From Streptomyces olivaceus (GTDB lineage: Bacteria > Actinomycetota > Actinomycetes > Streptomycetales > Streptomycetaceae): a stretch of 64,000 nt of DNA. The stretch covers positions 62,001-126,000 of the forward strand of contig NZ_JOFH01000014.1 of assembly GCF_000721235.1 (NCBI RefSeq), read 5' to 3'. The position numbers and the translations under genes are program-made. The notes beneath the pieces are model-generated. The model searched no databases. It was not told where the DNA came from and saw nothing but the letters and a program-made list of their open reading frames with translations. Below, piece after piece: positions 35,467 through 43,542 of the stretch. Position 1 is the first letter of the stretch. Every line of letters begins with the position of its first letter.

Positions 35467-36380
35467 GCGGCACCCCCTTCGCCGGCGTCCTTGCGGGCCC
35501 CGTCCTTCCGGTTCCCGTCGTCCCGGTTCCCGTCGTTCCGTTCCGGGGTGACGGACCACCAGGGCAGCTCGCGGTAGGTCGGCCGGTCGGAGACCTTCTC
35601 CCCGCTCCACGGGGGCGGCTCCACGTTGGTGGTCCGGGAACGGTACTGGACCCGCTCCACGACGCCGCCCGGTCCGGCGGCCCCGTTCCGGTCCAGGCGC
35701 AGGAGCGCGATCCGCCGGAGGTAGGTCTCGGAGAGGGATCCGCGCAGGCCCACCGGGCGGTCCTCGGAGTCGTGGCTGGAGACGAAGAAGTCCCAGGCCC
35801 GGCGGAGTTCGTTCTGCACGGTGTGACTCGGCAGCGGATTGCCGTCGATGGCGCGGCCGTCCTCGGCGGACAGGTCGTACCAGCCGGTGGTGCGTATCCC
35901 GCCGTCCGCCGTGCCGACCTCGGCGCGGACCTGGACGGCGACGTTCTGCTGGAGCGGGTTGGGCGCGAAGAGCTTCCAGTTCTGCTCGAACTCGGGGAAG
36001 ACCCACTCGTCCACGGCGGAGCCGTGCTCCTTGGTGAGCGTGTTGGACGGAGCCACGTGCAGGAACACCAGGCCTATGTGGGCGCAGACGGCGACCGCGA
36101 CGGCCACGAGAGCGGCCACGGCGCCGACCTGGTAGCGGGGGGAGAGCGCGGCAAATCCGGTACGGGGTCCGGAGGGTGCCACAGGCACCTCGCGTGCCTC
36201 AGGCACCTCCACCGTCTCGCCCGTCTTGCCTGTCTCCCCCGTCTCGCCTGGTGCGGACGCCTCCTCGGTCCCGTCCGACCCACCGGTTTGTTCCGCTGCG
36301 TCGTCCGGCCCGGGCGGACCCTCCCGCCCGTCCCGTCCCAGCCCCTGCCGGGCGTCCGAGCCCTTGTCGTACGCGTCCAT
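35463..36380 (-). CDS. DUF5819 family membrane-anchored protein
   Basis: 305 aa from ATG 36380 (MDAYDKGSDARQG). A cytoplasmic acidic/Gly-rich N-terminus includes the repeat GETGETGKTGETVEV. One membrane helix lies at about 88-112 (VGAVAALVAVAVAVCAHIGLVFLHV). The extracytoplasmic domain shows WVFPEFEQNWKLFAPNPLQQNVAV, a phrase typical of DUF5819 proteins that pair with HTTM proteins. The C-terminus has N-D/G-N-R repeats (RNDGNRDDGNRKDGARKD). Function unknown; co-transcription with the HTTM and SpoU genes suggests a common membrane-modification task for the first two. Confidence 0.82.
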   Translation of the reverse strand: MDAYDKGSDARQGLGRDGREGPPGPDDAAEQTGGSDGTEEASAPGETGETGKTGETVEVPEAREVPVAPSGPRTGFAALSPRYQVGAVAALVAVAVAVCAHIGLVFLHVAPSNTLTKEHGSAVDEWVFPEFEQNWKLFAPNPLQQNVAVQVRAEVGTADGGIRTTGWYDLSAEDGRAIDGNPLPSHTVQNELRRAWDFFVSSHDSEDRPVGLRGSLSETYLRRIALLRLDRNGAAGPGGVVERVQYRSRTTNVEPPPWSGEKVSDRPTYRELPWWSVTPERNDGNRDDGNRKDGARKDAGEGGAA

Positions 36381-36601
36381 TCCGCCCCGTTCGGTCCCGA
36401 TCCGTCCATCCGCCCGCCCCGCCGCGGGACGCACACGCGCCACCGGTGCGACTGCCCGGCGGCGTTCGAACGGGAACGGTACTCAGGACCGGCCGCCCGC
36501 ACAGCCCCCGGTGTGCCGCTCGCACCGTGGCCGTCGCCACATCCGGCGCGGGCCGAGCGGACGGACCGCGCGCGGGCCACCGGGAAACGCGTCGGGAAAG
36601 G

Positions 36602-36949
36602 CTAGAGAACGTGCCCCGGTTCGCCCTTGTCGTCCACCACCGCACGACCGGCCGCGGCCCACTCCTGCATGCCGCCGTCGACGTTCACGGCGTCGACGCC
36701 CTGCTGGACCAGGTACATGGTGGCCTGCGCCGAGCGGCCCCCGACGCGGCAGAGCACGTGCACCCGGCCGTCCTGCGGCGCCGCCTCGGCCAGCTCACCG
36801 TACCGGGCGACGAACTCGCTGAGGGGAATGTGCAGCGCCCCGGCGGCATGGCCCGCCTGCCACTCGTCGTCCTCGCGGACGTCCAGCAGGAAGTCGCCGT
36901 CCTTGAGGTCCTCGACCCCGACCGTGGGCACACCAGCTCCGAAAGTCAT
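36602..36949 (-). CDS. rhodanese-like sulfurtransferase
   Basis: 115 aa from ATG 36949 (MTFGAGVPTVGVEDL). Single rhodanese domain: FLLDVREDDEWQAGHAAGALHIP, active-site loop CRVGGRSAQA with the catalytic Cys near residue 73, and NVDGGMQEWAAAG near the end. It should transfer or carry sulfur as a persulfide in the cytoplasm. It stands alone, separated by 221 bp from the DUF5819 gene (that gap shows no gene) and 59 bp from the next gene. Confidence 0.92.
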   Translation of the reverse strand: MTFGAGVPTVGVEDLKDGDFLLDVREDDEWQAGHAAGALHIPLSEFVARYGELAEAAPQDGRVHVLCRVGGRSAQATMYLVQQGVDAVNVDGGMQEWAAAGRAVVDDKGEPGHVL

Positions 36950-36992
36950 GCCGCAGACGCTACCCGAGCCGCCGTCCCGCCCAGCGCTGCCC

Positions 36993-37020
36993 GCTCAGTC
37001 CTGCCCGCTCAGTCCTGCCC
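36993..37020. repeat. 14-bp tandem duplication across the stop codon of the J-domain-like gene
   Basis: GCTCAGTCCTGCCC occurs at 36993-37006 and again, exactly, at 37007-37020. The second copy encodes the C-terminal GQD and TGA (37009-37011) of the minus-strand gene; the first is an out-of-frame echo downstream of the stop. A partial GCGCTGCCC precedes it. Confidence 0.95.
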
Positions 37021-37842
37021 GCGCACCGCAGCCAGCTCCGCCTCGCGCTCGCGCACCTGCGTCGCCAGCTGCTCGGCGATCTCCTCCAGCAGGCGGTCGG
37101 GGTCGTCGGGCGCCAGCCGGAGCATGGCGCCGATCGCGCTCCCCTCCAGCTCCTTGGCGAGCAGCGTGAGCATCTCCTTGCGCCGGTCGAGCCATTCGAG
37201 GCGGGCGTACAGCTCCTCGCCCCGGCTCGGGCGGCGCTCGGGCACCGGACCCGCCGCCCACTCCTCGGCCAGCTCGCGCAGCTCCTCCGCGTCGCCGCGG
37301 GCGTAGGCGGCGTTGACGCGGGTGATGAACTCCTCGCGCCGCACCCGCTCGGCCTCCTCCTGGGCCAGGTCGGGGTGGGCCTTGCGGGCCAGCTCGCGGT
37401 AGAGCTTGCGGGCCTCCTCGCTCGGCCGGACCCGCTGCGGGGGCCGTACCGGCTGGTCCGTCAGCATCGCCGTGGCCTCCGGGAACAGCCCGTCCCCGTC
37501 CATCCAGCCGTGCAGCAGCTCCTCGACCCCCGGGATCGGCGTCAGCGCGGCCCGCGCCTCGTCGGCCCGGCGCCGGTCCTCGGCCTCGCCGGTGCGGGCC
37601 GCCCTGGCCTCCAGGAGCTGCGCCTCCAGCTCCTCCAGCCGGGCGTACACCGGGCCGAGGCGCTGTTCGTGCAGCCGCGAGAAGTTCTCGACCTCCACGC
37701 GGAAGGTCTCCAGCGCGATCTCGTACTCGATGAGTGCCTGCTCGGCAGCCCGTACGGCCTGCTCCAGCCGTTCCTCGGGACGCGGCGCGGCACCCTCGGC
37801 GCCGGTGCCGTCGTCGCCCTGCTCAGCTTCCGGGGTCGTCAC
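37009..37842 (-). CDS. coiled-coil protein with divergent J domain
   Basis: 277 aa from GTG 37842. Residues about 20-100 form a long helical coiled-coil segment (EQAVRAAEQALIEYEIALETFRVEVENF, RLEELEAQLLEARAAR). Around residues 140-190 there is a J-domain-like helix pair with an intact HPD: KLYRELARKAHPDLAQEEAERVR, followed by FITRVNAAYARGDAEELREL. The C-terminal part is again helical and acidic (MLRLAPDDPDRLLEEIAEQLATQVREREAEL). It may recruit a DnaK-type chaperone; no classical DnaJ zinc or Gly/Phe regions are present. It overlaps the next gene's stop by 4 nt (GTGA). Confidence 0.78.
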   Translation of the reverse strand: MTTPEAEQGDDGTGAEGAAPRPEERLEQAVRAAEQALIEYEIALETFRVEVENFSRLHEQRLGPVYARLEELEAQLLEARAARTGEAEDRRRADEARAALTPIPGVEELLHGWMDGDGLFPEATAMLTDQPVRPPQRVRPSEEARKLYRELARKAHPDLAQEEAERVRREEFITRVNAAYARGDAEELRELAEEWAAGPVPERRPSRGEELYARLEWLDRRKEMLTLLAKELEGSAIGAMLRLAPDDPDRLLEEIAEQLATQVREREAELAAVRGQD

Positions 37843-39410
37843 CCGTCCAGCCTAGGGCCTGTCCGGCGTCTCTCCCACACCCCCGGCTCGGCCGCCACCC
37901 GGCCCGACCGCACCGCGGCCACCAACCGGGCGTGGTCCGCCTCCGTGCGGTCGGCGTAGGCGACGGCGAAGGCGGCGACCGCCTCGTCCAGTTCGCCGTT
38001 CTTGCCGCAGTACCCCGCGACGGCCCGCGGGTCCGCGCTGTGCGCGTGGGCGCGGGCCAGCAGCGCGCCGGTCATGCGGCCGTAGTCGTCCAGCTGGTCG
38101 GCGGCGAGCGCCGCCGGGTCCACGCTGCCCTTGCGGTTGCGGAATTGCCGCACCTGGAAGGGCCGCCCGTCGACCGTCGTCCAGCCCAGCAGGATGTCGC
38201 TGACGACCTGCATCCGCTTCTGCCCCATGACCACCCGGCGGCCCTCGTGCGCGGCTGAGGGGGCCTCGAAACCGGCGGCCGCCAGGTGCGGCAGCAGCGC
38301 GGAGGGCCGGGCCTCCTTGACCTGGAGGACGAGCGGCTCGCCCCGGTGGTCCAGGAGCAGCACGACGTACGACCGCGTGCCCACGCTGCCGGTGCCGACG
38401 ACCCGGAAGGCGACGTCGTGCACCGCGTACCGGGCCAGCAGCGGCAGCCGGTCCTCGGAGAGGGTGCCCAGGTACTCAGCCAGGGCGCCGGAGACCGCCG
38501 CCGCCTCCGCGTCGGTGGCCCGGCGCAGCACCGGCGGAGCGTCCACGAAGCGCCGCCCGCCGTCCTCCGCGGGCTCGGTCGACTTGGCGGCGAAGCGCCC
38601 GCTGGTGTTGGCCCGCGCCTTCTCGGAGACCCGCTCCAGGGTGCCGAGCAGGTCGTGGGCGTCGGTGTGGGAGACGAGTTCCTCGTCCGCGATGGCGTTC
38701 CAGGCGTCCTGCGCGGAGAGTCTGGCCAGCAGCCGCATGGTGCGCCGGTAGGCACCCGCCGCGTCGTGGGCGGCCTCGCGGCAGGTGTCCTCGTCGGCGC
38801 CGGCCTCCCGGCCCGCGAGGACGAGCGAGGCGGCGAGCCGCTTGAGGTCCCACTCCCAGGGGCCGTGCACCGTCTCGTCGAAGTCGTTCAGGTCGATGAC
38901 CAGGCCACCGCGGGCGTCGCCGTAGAGACCGAAGTTCGCGGCGTGCGCGTCGCCGCAGATCTGGGCGCCGATCCCGGTCACCGGCGTGCGCGCCAGGTCG
39001 TACGCCATCAGGCCCGCCGACCCGCGCAGGAACGCGAAGGGCGTCGCCGCCATCCGCCCGGCCCGGATCGGAGTGAGGCCGGGTATTCGGCCGCGGTTGG
39101 ACTCCTCGACCGCGCTCACCGCGTCCGGCCGGGCGGCGTCCAGGTCGAGTGCGGCGTGCGCGGACCGCGGCACGCGCGTGCGCAGGGCCTTGCCCTCGGC
39201 CTTCGGCGAACCGTCCGCCGGCCACCGCGCGAACCCCGGCACGACCGGCACCCGCACACCCTCTGCCACGCTCCCCGCGTCCGCGCTCCGCACGCCGGCG
39301 CCGCCCCCGCGCGCACGTTCCGAGCCCTCCGCGCCCTCGGCTCCCGTACGCGCCCCCGGCACCTCCCCGGCCGCCGTCCGCCTGCCTGCCCCCGCCGTCG
39401 CCCCGGTCAT
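37839..39410 (-). CDS. DUF2252 family protein (kinase/phosphotransferase-like fold)
   Basis: 523 aa from ATG 39410 (MTGATAGAGRRTAAG); the open frame continues to 39812 but upstream codon use and the intergenic terminator speak against it. The DUF2252 core has RIPGLTPIRAGRMAATPFAFLRGSAGLMAYDLA, the diagnostic ICGDAHAANFGLY and LVIDLNDFDETVHGPWEWDLKRLAASLVLAGR, then VVGTGSVGTRSYVVLLL and VKEARPSAL. The GDxHxxNFG and DFD motifs resemble aminoglycoside-phosphotransferase/kinase catalytic loops, so ATP-dependent phosphorylation is possible but unproven. The N-terminal 55 residues are Gly/Ala/Arg-rich and probably unstructured. Co-transcribed with the coiled-coil/J-like gene. Confidence 0.85.
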   Translation of the reverse strand: MTGATAGAGRRTAAGEVPGARTGAEGAEGSERARGGGAGVRSADAGSVAEGVRVPVVPGFARWPADGSPKAEGKALRTRVPRSAHAALDLDAARPDAVSAVEESNRGRIPGLTPIRAGRMAATPFAFLRGSAGLMAYDLARTPVTGIGAQICGDAHAANFGLYGDARGGLVIDLNDFDETVHGPWEWDLKRLAASLVLAGREAGADEDTCREAAHDAAGAYRRTMRLLARLSAQDAWNAIADEELVSHTDAHDLLGTLERVSEKARANTSGRFAAKSTEPAEDGGRRFVDAPPVLRRATDAEAAAVSGALAEYLGTLSEDRLPLLARYAVHDVAFRVVGTGSVGTRSYVVLLLDHRGEPLVLQVKEARPSALLPHLAAAGFEAPSAAHEGRRVVMGQKRMQVVSDILLGWTTVDGRPFQVRQFRNRKGSVDPAALAADQLDDYGRMTGALLARAHAHSADPRAVAGYCGKNGELDEAVAAFAVAYADRTEADHARLVAAVRSGRVAAEPGVWERRRTGPRLDG

Positions 39411-39743
39411 CCCGGCCGCCCTCCCCGCCTTCGTTCCTGGTCGCCCGTACCCGCCCGGGCCGGCCGCCTGCCGCACACGCCGTGCGCCCTGCACGCCGTA
39501 CGCCGCGCGGGCCCGCCCGCGCCGCACCGGCCGCCCGTCCCCCGGGCCCGGCGCCGACGCGCCACGACCGTACCCCCGGCCACACCCCCGTACACCGCAC
39601 TCCGCCGCACCCCGCACTCCGCCGCACTGGCACACCGGCGCCCCGTCCGCCCCCGCCCCCCTGAGACCTTCCTCACAGCGCACCACCCGCGCACCGCCCC
39701 GCCGCCTGGGCCGACCCCGCGTCCCGGCAGGCGTCCGGACATG
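39411..39743. other. C-rich gap without gene
   Basis: About 330 bp upstream of the DUF2252 gene with an extreme C-over-G strand bias on the plus strand (many CCGC, CCCG and CACC tracts). Frames stay open on both strands only because of composition; no ribosome site or domain was recognised. It should contain the DUF2252 promoter. Confidence 0.5.
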
Positions 39744-39780
39744 CGAAAGGCCCCCAGGTCTGGGACCTGGGGGCCTTTCG
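39744..39780 (-). terminator. 17-bp terminator hairpin downstream of tRNA-Leu
   Basis: CGAAAGGCCCCCAGGTC (39744-39760) and GACCTGGGGGCCTTTCG (39764-39780) are exact complements with a TGG loop. It lies 3 bp beyond the 3' end of the minus-strand tRNA gene and is the expected intrinsic terminator for it. Confidence 0.93.
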
Positions 39781-39782
39781 GC

Positions 39783-39869
39783 TGGTGCGCGAGGGGGGAG
39801 TTGAACCCCCACGCCCTTTCGGGCACTGGAACCTGAATCCAGCGCGTCTGCCTATTCCGCCACCCGCGC
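39783..39869 (-). tRNA. tRNA-Leu (anticodon CAG)
   Basis: Read on the minus strand, the acceptor stem GCGCGGG (from 39869) pairs with CTCGCGC (39787-39793), followed by discriminator A and an encoded CCA. The anticodon arm is CTGGA-TTCAGGT-TCCAG with anticodon CAG, reading the common CTG codon. A long variable arm (GTGCCCGAAAGGGCG) identifies a class II tRNA, and the T-arm GGGGGTTCAACTCCCCC is perfect. 87 nt including CCA. Its terminator is at 39744-39780. Confidence 0.97.
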
Positions 39870-40088
39870 ATTGGGTGTGTCTTCCGGGCCTTGCCTTGCG
39901 GCGCGGCGCCTTCCGACACCAGAACATTAGCACGCTGGAAGGGGTGCGTTCACACGCCTTATTGCGCCCGGGAGCAGGGCACCCGTCCGCCTCCGGGCAC
40001 TCGTCGCGGTCCCTGCCCGTTCACGTATCAACCTCGTACCGGTCCGGCCCGTCTCACCAGGAGCCGGTAGGGGTCCGCGGCCAGGTGC

Positions 40089-40118
40089 GGGACACTGGTC
40101 CGCGGCCGCCTCTACGAT
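40089..40118 (+). promoter_or_regulatory. candidate promoter giving a leaderless transcript into the fhaA operon
   Basis: GGGACA (40089-40094) and TACGAT (40113-40118) with 18-bp spacing resemble a housekeeping promoter. The -10 ends 7 bp before ATG 40126, so transcription would start at or next to that ATG. Leaderless mRNAs are common in Streptomyces. Confidence 0.45.
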
Positions 40119-40125
40119 CCTGGGC

Positions 40126-40419
40126 ATGAGTACCCGTGGGGGACCGTCCCGACGCTCCCCGGAGTTCGAAGGACAGCTCCAACGGGAACTCCGAGAGGCG
40201 TCGACACCCGTCGACCGGGCCGACAGGGGGAACCAGCCGATCGAGCGGCGCGTGGATACGATCAGTAAGCAGTACCAGGTGGGCAGTGCGCGAAAGAGCG
40301 CCCCGCACACCGGCAGTGCGCAGGTCAGCACTACGCACGGCGGCAGTACGCAGTACAGCAGCATGCAGGGCAGTGGACAGGACGGCAGCGACGGAGGAGG
40401 TGCCCCATGGGAGTCCTGA
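40126..40419 (+). CDS. small leader ORF overlapping the fhaA start
   Basis: 97 aa from ATG 40126 (MSTRGGPSRRSPEFEGQLQR). The first half is charged and helical (FEGQLQRELREASTPVDRADRGNQPIERRVD). The second half is Ser/Thr/Gly/Gln-rich with SG-SAQVSTTHGGSTQYSSMQGSGQDG. It ends at 40417-40419, overlapping the fhaA start (40407) by 13 nt in another frame, so it could couple fhaA translation. There is no ribosome site, but a -10 element sits 7 bp upstream, fitting leaderless translation. Third-position GC is lower than in neighbours. No family recognised; it could instead be untranslated leader. Confidence 0.4.
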   Translation: MSTRGGPSRRSPEFEGQLQRELREASTPVDRADRGNQPIERRVDTISKQYQVGSARKSAPHTGSAQVSTTHGGSTQYSSMQGSGQDGSDGGGAPWES

Positions 40420-41279
40420 AGAAGTTCGAGCAGCGCCTCGAAGGTCTGGTCAACGGCACCTTCGCGAAGGTCTTCAAGTCCGAGGTGCAGCCCGTGGAGA
40501 TCGCGGGAGCGCTCCAGCGCGAGTGCGACAACAACGCGACCATCTGGAACCGCGACCGCACCGTCGTACCCAATGACTTCATCGTGGAACTGAGCACGCC
40601 CGACTTCGAGCGGCTCAGCCCCTACTCCGGACAGCTCGGCGACGAGCTGGCCGGCATGGTCCGCGAATACGCCAAGCAGCAGCGCTACACCTTCATGGGA
40701 CCGATCAAGGTCAACCTGGAGAAGGCGGACGACCTGGACACCGGCCTGTACCGGGTCCGCAGCCGTACCCTCGCCTCCTCCAGCGGCCAGCAGGGCGGTC
40801 CGGGCCCCGCGGCTCCCCCCGCCCCCACCGGCCGGCCCGGCGCACCGGACGGCGGTTACGGCTACCCGCCGGCCGCCGCACCCGCGGGCGCCCCGCCCAT
40901 GCCGGCCGCGCCGCCGCCCGGCGGCCGCCCCGGCGGCTACGGCTACCCGCAGCCCGCGGGCGGCCAGCAACCCCCGGCCGCGCCCGCCTCCGGCGGACGC
41001 ACCCGCCACTGGATCGAGATCAACGGCAACCGCCACCAGATCTCCCGCGCGACCCTCGTGCTCGGACGCAGCACCGAGGCCGACGTGCGGATCGACGACC
41101 CCGGCGTCTCCCGCCGGCACTGCGAGATCCGGCCCGGAACGCCCACGACGATCCAGGACCTCGGGTCCACCAACGGCATCGTGGTGGACGGGCAGCACAC
41201 CACCCGCGCTACGCTCCGCGACGGCTCCCGCATCGTCGTGGGCAGCACCACCGTTATCTACAGGCAAGCCGAAGGGTGA
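40407..41279 (+). CDS. fhaA: FhaA: DUF3662 plus FHA phosphothreonine-reader protein
   Basis: 290 aa from ATG 40407 (MGVLKKFEQRLEGLVN). Residues 1-115 are the FhaA N-terminal domain (DUF3662): FAKVFKSEVQPVEIAGALQRECDNN and LAGMVREYAKQQRYTF. A Gly/Pro/Tyr/Ala-rich linker follows (about 125-205, with GGYGYPPAA and GGYGYPQPA). FHA domain residues about 210-288: LVLGRSTEADVRIDDPGVSRRHCEI and QDLGSTNGIVV. It binds phosphothreonine on PknB or its substrates and, in mycobacteria, inhibits late peptidoglycan synthesis together with MviN/MurJ. First recognised gene of the conserved fhaA-fhaB-pstP-rodA-pbpA cluster. Confidence 0.94.
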   Translation: MGVLKKFEQRLEGLVNGTFAKVFKSEVQPVEIAGALQRECDNNATIWNRDRTVVPNDFIVELSTPDFERLSPYSGQLGDELAGMVREYAKQQRYTFMGPIKVNLEKADDLDTGLYRVRSRTLASSSGQQGGPGPAAPPAPTGRPGAPDGGYGYPPAAAPAGAPPMPAAPPPGGRPGGYGYPQPAGGQQPPAAPASGGRTRHWIEINGNRHQISRATLVLGRSTEADVRIDDPGVSRRHCEIRPGTPTTIQDLGSTNGIVVDGQHTTRATLRDGSRIVVGSTTVIYRQAEG

Positions 41280-41289
41280 TCCGGGGGCA

Positions 41290-41808
41290 ATGTCAGAGCT
41301 GACCCTCACGGTCATGCGGCTGGGTTTTCTCGCCGTACTGTGGCTGTTCGTGATCGTGGCCGTGCAGGTCATCCGCAGCGACCTGTTCGGTACGCGGGTC
41401 ACCCAGCGCGGAGCACGGCGCGACGCCGGCCGACCGCAGCAGGCCGCCGCGCGCCAGGGCCAGGCGCCACCACCGCAGCGCCAGCAGTCCGGCGGCGGGC
41501 GCGGCCGCCGGGGCGCGCCCACCAAACTGGTCGTCACCGAGGGCACCCTCACCGGCACCACCGTTGCCCTCCAGGGCCAGACCATCACGCTCGGCCGGGC
41601 ACACGACTCGACGATCGTGCTGGACGACGACTACGCCTCCAGCCGCCATGCCAGGATCTACCCGGACCAGAACGGTCAGTGGATCGTCGAGGACCTCGGC
41701 TCCACCAACGGCACCTACCTGGACCGGTCCCGGCTGACGACCCCCACACCGATCGGTCCGGGTTCGCCGATCCGCATCGGCAAGACCGTCATCGAGCTGC
41801 GGAAGTAG
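41290..41808 (+). CDS. fhaB: FhaB (FipA): membrane-anchored FHA protein
   Basis: 172 aa from ATG 41290 (MSELTLTVMRLGFLAV), 10 bp after fhaA. One N-terminal membrane helix (VMRLGFLAVLWLFVIVAVQVI) and a Gln/Arg-rich linker precede the FHA domain (residues about 85-170): ITLGRAHDSTIVLDDDYASSRHARI and VEDLGSTNGTYLDRSRL, with the Arg, Ser-Arg-His and Asn contacts for phosphothreonine. In mycobacteria the homologue is phosphorylated by PknA/PknB and links FtsZ/FtsQ at the septum. The 93 bp to pstP contain a GAGCGCGAGCGGAGCGAGCAC tract of no clear function. Confidence 0.94.
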   Translation: MSELTLTVMRLGFLAVLWLFVIVAVQVIRSDLFGTRVTQRGARRDAGRPQQAAARQGQAPPPQRQQSGGGRGRRGAPTKLVVTEGTLTGTTVALQGQTITLGRAHDSTIVLDDDYASSRHARIYPDQNGQWIVEDLGSTNGTYLDRSRLTTPTPIGPGSPIRIGKTVIELRK

Positions 41809-41901
41809 TGCTACACCAATGAAAGAGCGCGAGCGGAGCGAGCACGCAGCGGCGGCCGGCACCCCGGGCCCCGGCGCGCTCCCGACCGGAGGGTGGGCAG
41901 T

Positions 41902-43515
41902 GTGGCTCGACACGACCGGCTGCAGTCGGAGCCGACGGGCGAGGTGGGCATGAGTCTGTCACTGCGCTTCGCCGCCGGTTCGCACAAGGGCATGATCCGG
42001 GAGGGCAACGAGGACTCCGGCTACGCCGGCCCGCGCCTGCTCGCCATCGCCGACGGCATGGGCGGCCAGGCCGCCGGTGAGGTCGCCTCCTCCGAGGTGA
42101 TCTCCACCATCGTCGCCCTCGACGACGACGTGCCCGGCTCCGACGTCCTCACCTCCCTCGGTGCCGCCGTGCAGCGCGCCAACGACCAGCTGCGGCAGAT
42201 GGTCGAGGAGGACCCCGCCCTGGAGGGCATGGGCACCACGCTCACCGCCCTGCTGTGGACCGGCCAGCGCCTGGGCATGGTCCACGTCGGCGACTCGCGC
42301 GCCTACCTGCTGCGCGACGGCGTCCTCACGCAGATCACGCAGGACCACACCTGGGTGCAGCGCCTCGTCGACGAGGGACGCATCACCGAGGAGGAGGCCG
42401 GCACCCACCCGCAGCGCTCGCTGCTGATGCGGGCCCTCGGCAGCGGCGACCACGTCGAACCCGACCTGTCCATCCGCGAGGTGCGGGCCGGCGACCGCTA
42501 CCTCATCTGCTCCGACGGACTCTCCGGCGTCGTCTCCCACCAGACGATGGAGGACACCCTCGCCAGCTACCAGGGCCCCCAGGAGACCGTCCAGGAGCTG
42601 ATCCAGCTCGCGCTGCGCGGCGGCGGCCCCGACAACATCACCGTCATCGTCGCCGACGTCCTCGACATCGACACCGGCGACACCCTCGCCGCACAGCTCT
42701 ACGACACCCCCGTGGTCGTCGGCGCCGTCGCCGAGAACCAGGCCCAGACGGGCGACAACGGCATCATGCAGACCCCGGCCGGCCGCGCCGCGGGCCTCGG
42801 CCGCCAGGGCGGACAGCCCGGCGGGGGCGGCGAGTTCGGGCCGCCCGGCAGCGGTGACACCACCGGCTACGTCCCGGCCGGCGGCTTCGACGACTACGGC
42901 CCCGACGACTTCGTCAAGCCCCGCAAGGGCCGCAAGTGGCTGAAGCGGTCCTTCTACACCGTGCTCGCCCTCGCCGTGATCGGCGGCGGCACCTACGGCG
43001 GCTGGCGCTGGACGCAGACCCAGTACTACGTCGGCACCAGCGACGACCACGTCGCGCTCTACCGGGGCATCAGCCAGGACCTCGCCTGGGTCTCGCTCTC
43101 CAAGGTCCAGAAGGACCACCCCGAGATCGAACTCAAGTACCTCCCGCCCTACCAGCAGAAACTGGTCGAGGCCACCATCGCCGAGGGCGACCTCAACGAC
43201 GCCCGGGCCAAGATCGAGGAACTGGCCGTCCAGGCCTCCGCCTGCAAGAAGCAGGCAGACCGGCGCGCCTCGGAGACCGACAAGAACGCGAAGACGGGTG
43301 AGGGCGAGGCCGGAGGCACCACGGGAACCACGCCCGCCTCCTTCACGTCCAAGGCCTCACCGAGTCCCGACCCCTCGCAGAACGAGTCGCAGAACGAGTC
43401 GGAGTCACCGAAGGCACCCGACTCGTCCCCGTCCACGACCGCACCCAACCCAGGCTCCGGACCGACCCTCTCGGAGGAAGAGCAGAAGGTCGTCTCGCTG
43501 TGCGGTAAGCAGTAG
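41902..43515 (+). CDS. pstP: PstP: membrane PP2C-type Ser/Thr phosphatase
   Basis: 537 aa from GTG 41902, which has GGAGGG seven nt upstream; GTG 41893 and ATG 41950 (MSLSLRFAAGSHKG) are alternatives. The PP2C domain (about 17-255) shows the metal-binding residues in GNEDSGY, LLAIADGMGGQAAGE, VGDSRAYLL, ICSDGLSGV and GGPDNITVIV. A Gly/Pro-rich linker leads to a single membrane helix (SFYTVLALAVIGGGTYGGW). The external domain includes QYYVGTSDDHVALYRGISQDLAW and ends in a Ser/Pro/Glu/Asn-rich tail with QNESQNESESPK. It dephosphorylates PknB and its substrates. Confidence 0.94.
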   Translation: MARHDRLQSEPTGEVGMSLSLRFAAGSHKGMIREGNEDSGYAGPRLLAIADGMGGQAAGEVASSEVISTIVALDDDVPGSDVLTSLGAAVQRANDQLRQMVEEDPALEGMGTTLTALLWTGQRLGMVHVGDSRAYLLRDGVLTQITQDHTWVQRLVDEGRITEEEAGTHPQRSLLMRALGSGDHVEPDLSIREVRAGDRYLICSDGLSGVVSHQTMEDTLASYQGPQETVQELIQLALRGGGPDNITVIVADVLDIDTGDTLAAQLYDTPVVVGAVAENQAQTGDNGIMQTPAGRAAGLGRQGGQPGGGGEFGPPGSGDTTGYVPAGGFDDYGPDDFVKPRKGRKWLKRSFYTVLALAVIGGGTYGGWRWTQTQYYVGTSDDHVALYRGISQDLAWVSLSKVQKDHPEIELKYLPPYQQKLVEATIAEGDLNDARAKIEELAVQASACKKQADRRASETDKNAKTGEGEAGGTTGTTPASFTSKASPSPDPSQNESQNESESPKAPDSSPSTTAPNPGSGPTLSEEEQKVVSLCGKQ

Positions 43516-43542
43516 GCAAGCCGTGAGAGGCCCTGTCACACG

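Noticed and set aside
39411..39812. N-terminal extension of the DUF2252 protein
   Set aside because: The frame is open upstream but would run through a C-rich tract and a tRNA terminator into the tRNA-Leu gene; ATG 39410 is the sensible start.
39783..39869. Attachment site for an integrative element at tRNA-Leu
   Set aside because: No integrase gene or duplicated tRNA 3' segment occurs within the neighbouring DNA, and flanks are core genes.
40136..40576. Alternative frame (146 codons) over the fhaA start
   Set aside because: It overlaps the first 57 codons of fhaA in another frame and becomes Arg-rich, typical of an off-frame reading.
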